Shown in pieces: positions 1 through 5,426 of a stretch of DNA of 5,426 bases (position 1 is its first letter; the number at the start of each line of letters is the position of its first letter). The stretch covers positions 1 to 5,426 of the forward strand of contig JAQWAJ010000154.1 of the NCBI GenBank assembly GCA_028707745.1, given 5' to 3'. The translations under genes and the position numbers were made by a program. The notes beneath the pieces are model-generated. The model saw nothing but the letters and a program-made list of their open reading frames with translations, made no database searches and was not told where the DNA came from. The DNA comes from Bacteroidales bacterium. Its GTDB lineage: Bacteria; Bacteroidota; Bacteroidia; Bacteroidales; UBA12481.

Positions 1-1
1 T

Positions 2-337
2 CTCATTACCGTTCATAATTCTGCTCCTGCCTGTCGTCCGCGTAATGCCAAACGGCTGATGAAATTCAAGCATGCCCAGACGATTACCGAAATGCAGAGT
101 AATAGCGAAGACTATCTTGCCCTTCAACAGGACAGACCTTACCTGAGAATTGAGGAATGGAGTGTTAATGATGTTCAGGCTGAAGAGGCGAAACTTGGAC
201 TTACCGGATCGCCGACAAAAGTCAAAAAAATTGACAATGTCGTTTTCAAGGCAAAGGAATCCAAAGTATTATCGGGCCAGAGCGATGACATTGAATGGCT
301 GATCAAGGAATTGATCTCCAATAACACCATCGGCTAA
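2..337 (+). CDS. etfB: Electron transfer flavoprotein beta subunit, C-terminal part (5' end outside window)
   Basis: The frame is open from the first bases of the window to the TAA at 335-337, giving about 111 residues of what is normally a subunit of about 260-290. The first codons read LITVHNSAPACRPRNAKRL, followed by MKFKHAQ. This matches the EtfB segment in which a variable loop and a proline/arginine stretch lead into 'N-x-M-K-x-K-K-A'. In human ETF that segment is the recognition loop that docks on acyl-CoA dehydrogenases. The later part, with LGLTGSPTKV and a short helical tail ending WLIKELISNNTIG, fits the EtfB C-terminal arm that wraps around EtfA. The AMP-binding N-terminal domain is not in view. 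The ATG at 59 is an internal methionine, not the start, because homology continues upstream of it. EtfA follows after 34 bases, which supports the call. The subunit would act in the cytoplasm with EtfA. Confidence 0.92.
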   Translation, partial: LITVHNSAPACRPRNAKRLMKFKHAQTITEMQSNSEDYLALQQDRPYLRIEEWSVNDVQAEEAKLGLTGSPTKVKKIDNVVFKAKESKVLSGQSDDIEWLIKELISNNTIG

Positions 338-371
338 CCGGACTCAATGTTTAATTCAAAACTGGAAAATC

Positions 372-1391
372 GTGAATAACGTTATTATATACTGTGAAGT
401 GGAAGATGGTCAGGTAGCCGAGGTATCTCTCGAGCTGCTGACTAAAGGCCGGTCACTGGCCAATCAGTTGCATTGTCAACTCGAAGCAATTGCTATCGGA
501 TCAGGAATGGAAAACATCCCCGATCAGGTTTTTCCCTATGGTGTTGATTTGTTGCATATTGCTGATGATCAGCGACTGGTGCATTATACGACCATGCCTC
601 ATGCTTCCATTATTTTGGGAGTATTTCAAAAAGAGCAGCCGCAGGTTGGATTGTTTGGTGCTTCATTTATCGGGAGGGACCTGGCACCCCGAATCGCCTC
701 TGCACTGAAATGCGGATTAACTGCTGATTGTACCCAGCTGGAAATAGGCGATCACTTCGAAAAGAAGAATGAGACGGAGTATAAGAACCTGTTGTATCAG
801 ATCAGGCCTGCATTTGGCGGGAATATCATTGCCACCATTATCAACCCGGAAACCAGACCCCAGCTGGCAACGGTCAGGGAAGGTGTCATGAAAAAGGAGA
901 TCCTTTCAACATCATACCGGGGCGAGGTCAGTAAGATTTCTGCAGATGATTTTGTCAGCAATGCTGATTTTGCCGTTAAGATCATCGAGCGGCACATGGA
1001 ACAGCGGAAAGTGAATATCAAGGCTGCTCCGATTATTGTTGCCGGCGGTTATGGGGTGGGATCCAAAGAAAATTTCAATCTTCTGTTTGAACTAGCCAGT
1101 CTGCTGGGTGGTGAAGTGGGTGCTTCACGCGCGGCTGTTGATGCAGGATTCGTGGATCACGAACGCCAGGTTGGCCAAACAGGTGTAACTGTTCGCCCGA
1201 AACTATACATCGCCTGTGGAATATCCGGGCAAATCCAGCACAGGGCCGGAATGGAAGAGTCTGCTATGATCATATCCATCAATAATGATCCTAATGCTCC
1301 TATCCATCATATTGCAGATTATGCAATTGTCGGGGAGATATCAGACGTAATCCCACAGATGATCCGGTATTACAAACAGAATTCCAAGTAA
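372..1391 (+). CDS. etfA: Electron transfer flavoprotein alpha subunit
   Basis: A complete 339-residue protein, the usual length for EtfA. Residues 1 to about 190 form the N-terminal alpha/beta domain (MNNVIIYCEV; GRDLAPRIASALKCG at 101-115). Residues about 215-339 form the FAD-binding domain. This carries GASRAAVDAGF (250-260), VGQTG (267-271), TVRPKLYIACGISG (273-286), IQH with His290 near the flavin ring, INNDPNAPI (303-311) and IADY (314-317). These are the established FAD-contacting blocks of the family. The start is the GTG at 372: no in-frame ATG lies between it and the end of etfB, and the protein begins exactly where EtfA proteins normally begin. There is no clear Shine-Dalgarno sequence; the leader is A-rich. 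EtfA binds the redox FAD and, with EtfB, exchanges electrons with the dehydrogenase encoded 14 bases downstream. Val272 replaces the Lys common in GQTGK. No ETF-quinone oxidoreductase or other electron partner is present in the window. Confidence 0.97.
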   Translation: MNNVIIYCEVEDGQVAEVSLELLTKGRSLANQLHCQLEAIAIGSGMENIPDQVFPYGVDLLHIADDQRLVHYTTMPHASIILGVFQKEQPQVGLFGASFIGRDLAPRIASALKCGLTADCTQLEIGDHFEKKNETEYKNLLYQIRPAFGGNIIATIINPETRPQLATVREGVMKKEILSTSYRGEVSKISADDFVSNADFAVKIIERHMEQRKVNIKAAPIIVAGGYGVGSKENFNLLFELASLLGGEVGASRAAVDAGFVDHERQVGQTGVTVRPKLYIACGISGQIQHRAGMEESAMIISINNDPNAPIHHIADYAIVGEISDVIPQMIRYYKQNSK

Positions 1392-1405
1392 CTAAAATTT
1401 GAACC

Positions 1406-3124
1406 ATGGCCAATTTTTATCTAGATAACAAAGATCTGCAATTCCAACTTTCTCATCCGTTGATGAAGAAAATTGTGGCTTTGAAAGAGAATGATTTTGC
1501 TGACCGCGATCATTTCGACTATGCCCCTCTCGATTACGAAGATGCGGCTGATACTTACCAAAAGGTTCTCGAAATTGTCGGGGAGATTTGTGAAACCACT
1601 ATTGCGCCCAATGCTGAATCTGTCGATCATGAAGGACCTCAGTTGATCAATAATGAGGTTCAATATGCCCGGGGAACCCGTGAAAACCTGGATGTGCTCA
1701 ACCAGGCCGGCCTACTTAGCATGTCGCTTCCACGGGTTTATGGCGGACTGAATTTTCCGGTGACGCCTTTCATCATGGCAGAAGAAATTGTTTCGAGGGC
1801 AGATGCGGGATTTGCAAATATCTGGGGCTTACAGGATTGTGCTGAAACAATCAATGAATTTGCTTCTGAGGAAGTGAAAAAAGAGTTTCTTCCGAGATTC
1901 CAGTATGGAGCCACGGCTTCGATGGATTTGACCGAACCGGATGCAGGATCGGATTTGCAGGCTGTTCAGCTGAAGGCCTATTTTGATCAGGAAAAGGGTG
2001 TATGGCTATTGAACGGGGTCAAGCGGTTCATCACGAATGGGGATGCCGACGTAGCCCTGGTTTTAGCCCGGTCTGAAGAGGGAACTGCCGATGCCCGCGG
2101 ATTATCTCTGTTTGTTTTTGACCGTAAGGACGGAGGAATGATCGTCCGGCGGATCGAAAATAAGCTGGGCATCAAAGGATCTCCAACCTGCGAACTGGTC
2201 TTCAAGGATGCTCCGGCCGTTTTGGTCGGGGAGCGTAGGTTGGGATTGATCAAATATGTGATGGCCCTGATGAATTCAGCCAGACTGGGTATCGGAGCTC
2301 AATCAGTGGGGCTCTCTGAAGCTGCTTACCGCGAAGCATTGAAATACGCGGGTGAACGTGAGCAGTTTGGTAAACCGATTATCCAGTTCCCGGCAGTTTA
2401 TGAAATGCTTTCCGTGATGAAGGTAAAATTGCAGGCCAGCCGTGCACTGTTATATGAGACCTCGCGCTTTGTGGATATGTACAAGATATATGCTGAACAC
2501 AGCGAACACCGGAAGCTTGAAAAAGAGGAACGGGATGAAATGAAATATTACCAGAAGCTGGCCGATGTTTATACCCCGATGATTAAACTGATTTCGAGCG
2601 AATATTGCAATCAGATTGCCTATGACTCGATTCAGATTCACGGAGGAGCCGGATTTATGAAGGACTTCGCGGTCGAACGGTTGTACCGGGATGCCCGGAT
2701 TACTTCAATCTATGAAGGGACCAGCCAGCTTCAGGTGGTCTCGGCTATACGAGGTATCAATACCGGGATCTATCTATCGAAGATCCGGGAATATGAATCC
2801 ATGCCGGTAAGCCCGGATGTTGAACCGCTGCGTAAACGGCTGATTGATATGACCAATGAGTATGAACTGGCCGTTCAGAAGGTTCATAAAGTTGGTGATC
2901 CTGAGTACACGGATTTCCAGGCCCGCAGGCTTGTTGAAATGGCCGCTCATATTATCATGGGATATCTGTTGTTGCTGGATAGTGAACGCGATCAGGATTT
3001 CCGGGATTCTGCCAGAATTTTTATCCGGATGGCTCAATCCTGGAATCGTGAGCGAATGCTGTTTATCCACCAATTTGATCCCAATGATCTGGGTATTTAT
3101 AAGATGAATGTGATGAAACCCTGA
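1406..3124 (+). CDS. Acyl-CoA dehydrogenase, long form with C-terminal helical extension
   Basis: A 572-residue FAD enzyme that would oxidise acyl-CoA to trans-2-enoyl-CoA, or run in reverse in fermentation, using the adjacent EtfAB. Typical acyl-CoA dehydrogenases are about 380-400 residues. Here residues 1 to about 50 are an N-terminal extension, 50-165 the helical N domain, 170-270 the beta domain with MDLTEPDAGSDLQ (173-185) and KRFITNG (206-212), and 280-450 the C-terminal helical domain with REQFGKPI (318-325) and IHGGAGF (411-417). The catalytic base is Glu437 in SIYEGTSQLQ (434-443), the position used by short- and medium-chain enzymes. A charged insert (about 355-386) sits between helices, and residues about 465-572 add a helical domain like that of FadE5-type dimeric enzymes. 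The sequence strongly resembles the dehydrogenase paired with etfBA in Bacteroides and Porphyromonas, as I remember it; short-chain (butyryl-CoA) substrates are plausible but not proven. The next gene starts 4 bases after the TGA. Confidence 0.96.
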   Translation: MANFYLDNKDLQFQLSHPLMKKIVALKENDFADRDHFDYAPLDYEDAADTYQKVLEIVGEICETTIAPNAESVDHEGPQLINNEVQYARGTRENLDVLNQAGLLSMSLPRVYGGLNFPVTPFIMAEEIVSRADAGFANIWGLQDCAETINEFASEEVKKEFLPRFQYGATASMDLTEPDAGSDLQAVQLKAYFDQEKGVWLLNGVKRFITNGDADVALVLARSEEGTADARGLSLFVFDRKDGGMIVRRIENKLGIKGSPTCELVFKDAPAVLVGERRLGLIKYVMALMNSARLGIGAQSVGLSEAAYREALKYAGEREQFGKPIIQFPAVYEMLSVMKVKLQASRALLYETSRFVDMYKIYAEHSEHRKLEKEERDEMKYYQKLADVYTPMIKLISSEYCNQIAYDSIQIHGGAGFMKDFAVERLYRDARITSIYEGTSQLQVVSAIRGINTGIYLSKIREYESMPVSPDVEPLRKRLIDMTNEYELAVQKVHKVGDPEYTDFQARRLVEMAAHIIMGYLLLLDSERDQDFRDSARIFIRMAQSWNRERMLFIHQFDPNDLGIYKMNVMKP

Positions 3125-3128
3125 CGCC

Positions 3129-3920
3129 ATGTCATATCGCATCGGTTTTATCGGGGCAGGTCGGGTTGCCTGGCATCTGGCACCTGCGTTGAAGAACGCG
3201 GGACATCAGATTGTTCAGATTATCAGCCATTCCGAAAAATCGGCTAAAAGGCTTGGTGATCGGGTAGGATGCGATGATACGGGTATTCTCTTTAATCAGG
3301 GGAGCGATATTCAAATCCTGTTCTTAACCACCGGCGATGATGCATTGGTTGAGATAATCCGTGAAGTAACAGGTTTTCAGGGTGTTGTGGTGATTACAAG
3401 TGGTACATTCTCCTTGAATCGTTTTAACGGAACGGGTTTGCGGTCTGGTGTTTTATATCCGTTGCAGACCTTTTCATTTGAACGGGAGCTTGACCTGAAA
3501 GAGGTGCCCGTTTTCATTGAAGGTTGTAATCCGGAAGTAACCGATATTCTGGTAAATTTAGCATCGGGCTTTTCGAACGAGGTTTATAAAACCCGAAGCG
3601 ACGAACGCAAATGGATACATCTGGCTGCTGTATGGGCCAATAATTTTTCAAACCACATGCTGGCAAATGCTTTTGGCATCATGAACGAGCATTCCCTTCC
3701 GGTAAAATGGCTTGAACCGCTGATCCGGGAAACTTTCAGCAAGGCGATGTACCTGGGGCCTCAGAAATCGCAGACCGGCCCTGCTGTACGACATGATCAG
3801 ATGACTATTTTAAAACAGTTGGATCTGTTATCTTACTCTCGCGAACTGCAGGTTCTTTATCAAAGCATCAGTGACTCCATTCAAAGCGTTTCAGGAGAAG
3901 AAAAAAACAATCAGTTATGA
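3129..3920 (+). CDS. Rossmann-like / DUF2520 domain protein of unknown function
   Basis: A 263-residue protein with two domains. The N-terminal half is an NAD(P)-binding Rossmann fold: RIGFIGAGRVAWHL (4-17) carries the GxGxxA fingerprint, and ITSGT (89-93) follows the later beta strand. The C-terminal half matches DUF2520, with YPLQTFS (110-116), HLAAVWANNFSNH (164-176) and SQTGPAVRHD (214-223), the three conserved blocks I recognise in this family. The overall plan resembles 6-phosphogluconate-dehydrogenase-like or ketopantoate-reductase-like enzymes, so a cytoplasmic NAD(P)-dependent dehydrogenase is a reasonable inference, but no substrate is established. The ATG at 3129 gives the expected N-terminus, 4 bases after the dehydrogenase stop. 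The gene ends in an ATGA overlap with the KdsC-like gene, which implies translational coupling. An A7 run lies in its last codons (see the separate slippery-site entry). DUF2520 next to a KdsC-like phosphatase is, from memory, a common arrangement in Bacteroidetes. Confidence 0.92.
   Translation: MSYRIGFIGAGRVAWHLAPALKNAGHQIVQIISHSEKSAKRLGDRVGCDDTGILFNQGSDIQILFLTTGDDALVEIIREVTGFQGVVVITSGTFSLNRFNGTGLRSGVLYPLQTFSFERELDLKEVPVFIEGCNPEVTDILVNLASGFSNEVYKTRSDERKWIHLAAVWANNFSNHMLANAFGIMNEHSLPVKWLEPLIRETFSKAMYLGPQKSQTGPAVRHDQMTILKQLDLLSYSRELQVLYQSISDSIQSVSGEEKNNQL
3902..3908 (+). other. Possible -1 slippery heptamer A AAA AAC before an ATGA gene overlap
   Basis: The DUF2520 gene reads GAA AAA AAC across 3900-3908, so the heptamer at 3902-3908 has the X XXY YYZ phase needed for tandem -1 slippage. 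A -1 shift continues as CAA TCA GTT ATG and enters the KdsC-like frame exactly, with no stop between. AGGAG at 3893-3897 lies only 4 bases upstream, closer than the roughly 10 bases of the dnaX stimulator, and I see no strong downstream hairpin. The motif and its phase are visible; use as a frameshift site is speculation, and simple stop-restart at ATGA explains the overlap. Confidence 0.2.
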
Positions 3921-4423
3921 GCTTTTTCAAAGAGGATTTAAAGAATATTAAGGCTTTTGTTTTCGATGTCGATGGTGTACTGTCGACGAATCAGGTGATG
4001 TTACATCCATCCGGAGATATGATGAGAACGGTAAACACCCGGGATGGGTTCGCGATAAAGACAGCAATTGATTTGGGCTTCAAGGTTGCGATTATAACCG
4101 GTGCCCGCTCTGAATCCATTGTAAACAGATTCAGGGACCTGGGTACCGATGATGTTTTTCTTGGATCATCAGATAAAATTGTGGATCTTCATTTATTTGA
4201 AAAAAAATACAAGCTCAATCCTCTGCAAATTCTGTATATGGGTGATGATATTCCTGATATCGGACCGATGAAGGAGGTGGGAATGCCCACTTGTCCTAAC
4301 GATGCCGACAACGAGGTGCAATCTGTTTCACGATATATTTCGATTTATCCGGGAGGAACAGGATGCGTAAGGGATGTTGTTGAACAGGTATTGAGAGCTC
4401 AGGGGCTCTGGAATAATCAATAA
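3917..4423 (+). CDS. kdsC: KdsC-like HAD phosphatase (probable 3-deoxy-D-manno-octulosonate 8-phosphate phosphatase)
   Basis: A 168-residue, capless (C0) HAD-superfamily hydrolase of the usual KdsC length. Motif I is FDVDGVL (16-22), with nucleophile Asp17 and general acid Asp19. Motif II is ITGARS (60-65), with Thr61. Motif III is Lys87 in SSDKIVDL. Motif IV is MGDDIPDIG (108-116), with metal-binding Asp110/Asp111. TRDGFAIK (41-48) and the C-terminal GGTGCVRDVVE (146-156) are typical of the KdsC branch rather than other HAD enzymes. KdsC removes phosphate from Kdo-8-P, giving Kdo for the lipopolysaccharide inner core; it is cytoplasmic and usually tetrameric. The kdsA, kdsB and kdsD genes are not in the window, so the exact sugar-acid substrate is inferred; a related acid such as Neu5Ac-9-P or KDN-9-P is a less likely alternative. 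The start overlaps the previous stop (ATGA), and the leader is A-rich with no well-spaced Shine-Dalgarno sequence. The prenyltransferase gene starts 7 bases downstream. Confidence 0.9.
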   Translation: MSFFKEDLKNIKAFVFDVDGVLSTNQVMLHPSGDMMRTVNTRDGFAIKTAIDLGFKVAIITGARSESIVNRFRDLGTDDVFLGSSDKIVDLHLFEKKYKLNPLQILYMGDDIPDIGPMKEVGMPTCPNDADNEVQSVSRYISIYPGGTGCVRDVVEQVLRAQGLWNNQ

Positions 4424-4430
4424 AAGTGAT

Positions 4431-5384
4431 ATGAGCATATCAGGTGCATTCCGGATTTTCAGGTTGCCGAATCTTTTGATGGTAGCCATCACCATGTACC
4501 TGATGCGTTTGACGATCATCAAACCGATTGTTCTCCGGTACGGAATTGAGCTGCAAGTTTCGGAGGTTTCATTTTTAGGATTGGTGCTTTCCACGATGCT
4601 GATTACTGCAGCCGGTTATGTCATCAACGATTATCATGATGTTAAGGCCGACCGGATCAACAAGCCGGACAAGATGGTGATTGGAATACATGTGAGCCGG
4701 CGGGCAGCGCTGTTGCTGCACTGGCTTCTGAACACTGCCGGGGTGTTCGCCGGAACGATTTTCTCATTATTGTATCATGTTCCCTGGATGATCATTGTGT
4801 TTGCCGGGGCGCCTCTCCTGCTCTGGTATTATTCTGTCAGGCTTAAACATTTGCTGCTGGCCGGTAATCTGGCCGTGTCGCTTTTAACGGCCACTGTTCC
4901 CCTGCTGGTTGTTCTTTTTGAGTATCCCATGCTTGCCCGTAATTTCAGGTCCAATACGGCATTTTATCCTCATGGGCTGATTACTATCCTGTTGTGGGTT
5001 CTGGTATTTGCTTTTTTTGCTTTCATGACCAACCTGATCCGCGAAATTATTAAGGATGCCCAGGACGTTGAAGGTGACAGAGAACTGAAAAGCCGGACGG
5101 TTCCCATTGTCTGGGGTTTACCGAAAACCAGGCTGATCATTGCCGGATTGGCGGCTATAACAATTTCTGCATTAAGCTTCATTTTCCTGACCTACCTCAA
5201 AGATACCGTGAGCTTGATTTACTTTGCCTTGGCACTTTTACTGCCATTTATTTATTTGATTTACAGAACTTTAATTGCCACTGACACGAAAGACTTCAAG
5301 TTCCTGAGTCAGTGGGTGAAACTAATCATGCTGCTGGGTGTATTGTACGCCCCGGTAGTTCACTGTTTGAACCGACTTTTTTAA
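4431..5384 (+). CDS. UbiA-family membrane prenyltransferase (annotated in relatives as geranylgeranylglycerol-phosphate geranylgeranyltransferase-like)
   Basis: A 317-residue integral membrane protein with about nine hydrophobic segments (roughly residues 13-30, 47-65, 92-115, 119-135, 142-165, 183-203, 232-254, 259-280 and 295-311). Both Mg-diphosphate motifs of the UbiA superfamily are intact: NDYHDVKAD (66-74, NDxxDxxxD) and DAQDVEGD (209-216, DxxDxxGD). RLPNLL near the N-terminus (11-16) is the usual lead-in. The enzyme should transfer an isoprenoid chain from its diphosphate to an acceptor at the membrane. After the first motif it reads RINKPDKMVIG, like the DRxNxPxRPIxSG of the digeranylgeranylglyceryl-phosphate-synthase branch, with DKMVIG in place of RPIxSG. 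That favours this branch over MenA or UbiA proper, but the acceptor is unknown. Lipid, quinone or haem-side substrates cannot be told apart from sequence alone. It lies 7 bases after the KdsC-like gene and 4 bases before the next start, so it is almost surely co-transcribed with both. Confidence 0.92.
   Translation: MSISGAFRIFRLPNLLMVAITMYLMRLTIIKPIVLRYGIELQVSEVSFLGLVLSTMLITAAGYVINDYHDVKADRINKPDKMVIGIHVSRRAALLLHWLLNTAGVFAGTIFSLLYHVPWMIIVFAGAPLLLWYYSVRLKHLLLAGNLAVSLLTATVPLLVVLFEYPMLARNFRSNTAFYPHGLITILLWVLVFAFFAFMTNLIREIIKDAQDVEGDRELKSRTVPIVWGLPKTRLIIAGLAAITISALSFIFLTYLKDTVSLIYFALALLLPFIYLIYRTLIATDTKDFKFLSQWVKLIMLLGVLYAPVVHCLNRLF
5354..5382 (+). terminator. Weak terminator-like hairpin with T-run at the 3' end of the UbiA gene
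   Basis: GTTCA (5358-5362) pairs with TGAAC (5368-5372) around a five-base loop. GGT (5354-5356) can extend the stem with ACT (5375-5377), counting one G-T wobble, across a small internal loop. Six T residues follow at 5377-5382. The shape is that of an intrinsic terminator, but the stem is short and AT-rich and lies inside coding sequence, so at most partial termination before the next gene is likely. Confidence 0.22.
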
Positions 5385-5388
5385 TCTA

Positions 5389-5426
5389 ATGAAACGATTC
5401 AACGATTTTCTTAAAGACTATAGAAT
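5389..5426 (+). CDS. Start of next gene, probably Maf-family nucleotide pyrophosphatase (3' end outside window)
   Basis: An ATG at 5389, 4 bases after the UbiA TAA, opens a frame that runs off the window after 12 full codons: MKRFNDFLKDYR, with the next codon beginning AT. Maf proteins of Bacteroidetes commonly begin with a short helix followed by '-YKI/YRI-x-L-A-S-x-S-P-R-R', and as I recall a maf gene often follows the DUF2520-KdsC-UbiA trio in this phylum. The SPRR signature itself is beyond the window, so the identity is inferred from context and the lead-in only. If correct, the product would be a cytoplasmic house-cleaning pyrophosphatase for modified nucleotides. The reading frame as a real gene start is more certain than the name. 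Confidence 0.5.
   Translation, partial: MKRFNDFLKDYR

Noticed and set aside
59..61. The ATG at 59 as the start of a small 92-residue protein.
   Set aside because: The same frame is open to the window edge and the residues before this Met match the EtfB segment that precedes 'M-K-x-K', so the gene is a truncated etfB, not a small protein.
797..1021. A minus-strand open frame of 74 codons opposite etfA, and similar short frames opposite the other genes.
   Set aside because: These are antisense shadows of strongly conserved genes, with compositions that simply mirror the sense codons.
1393..1401. TAAAATTTG before the dehydrogenase gene, resembling the Bacteroidetes -7 promoter element TAnnTTTG.
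   Set aside because: Aligned on TTTG the first base is A rather than T, no TTTG -33 element lies at the right distance upstream, and it would leave almost no leader before the ATG at 1406. The short gap fits an operon-internal junction better.
2774..3142. A 122-codon open frame on the minus strand opposite the end of the dehydrogenase gene.
   Set aside because: It lies almost wholly antisense to a well-supported coding region, its translation shows no recognisable domain, and no promoter or separate context supports it.
4200..4207. An eight-A run inside the KdsC-like gene that could be a slippage or sequencing-error site.
   Set aside because: The frame stays intact through it and the family motifs on both sides are in one frame; a -1 shift here meets a stop after about a dozen codons, so it would join nothing.
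4271..4285. A perfect AAGGAGG five bases before an in-frame ATG (Met123 of the KdsC-like protein), with a GTGGG/CCCAC hairpin across it.
   Set aside because: The bases encode the conserved KEVGMP segment of the family, a start here would give only a 46-residue fragment without the catalytic aspartates, and Shine-Dalgarno sequences count for little in Bacteroidetes.

Overview
The window looks like a stretch of chromosome from a Bacteroidetes (Bacteroidia-like) bacterium. The evidence is the roughly 570-residue acyl-CoA dehydrogenase encoded directly behind etfB-etfA, the run of a DUF2520 protein, a KdsC-like HAD phosphatase and a UbiA prenyltransferase, the lack of well-placed Shine-Dalgarno sequences with A-rich leaders instead, and a middling GC content. 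This assignment rests on recalled family resemblance, not on a search. Nearly every base is coding, all on the + strand. I see no RNA genes, mobile elements, CRISPR arrays or long intergenic regions.

Positions 1-3124 form an electron-transfer/acyl-CoA oxidation module: the C-terminal part of EtfB (its start lies before the window), complete EtfA with a GTG start, and a complete 572-residue acyl-CoA dehydrogenase. The dehydrogenase would pass electrons between an acyl-CoA/enoyl-CoA couple and the FAD of the EtfAB heterodimer.

Positions 3129-5426 form a second module related to the cell envelope and housekeeping: a Rossmann/DUF2520 protein of unknown function, a KdsC-like phosphatase (Kdo synthesis), a nine-helix UbiA-family prenyltransferase whose product is unknown, and the first 12 codons of another gene, probably Maf (nucleotide pyrophosphatase). 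Gaps between genes are 34, 14, 4, -4, 7 and 4 bases, so the whole window could be one transcript. No promoter is convincing. The only terminator-like structure is a weak hairpin plus T-run at the end of the UbiA gene.

Nothing here is clearly a new defence or mobile system. The points most worth a second look are: an in-phase A AAA AAC heptamer just before the ATGA overlap, which would fuse the DUF2520 protein to the phosphatase if ribosomes slipped by -1; the close joining of the ETF/dehydrogenase module to the envelope module; the unknown substrate of the UbiA enzyme; and EtfA sequence features that recall ETFs from anaerobes.
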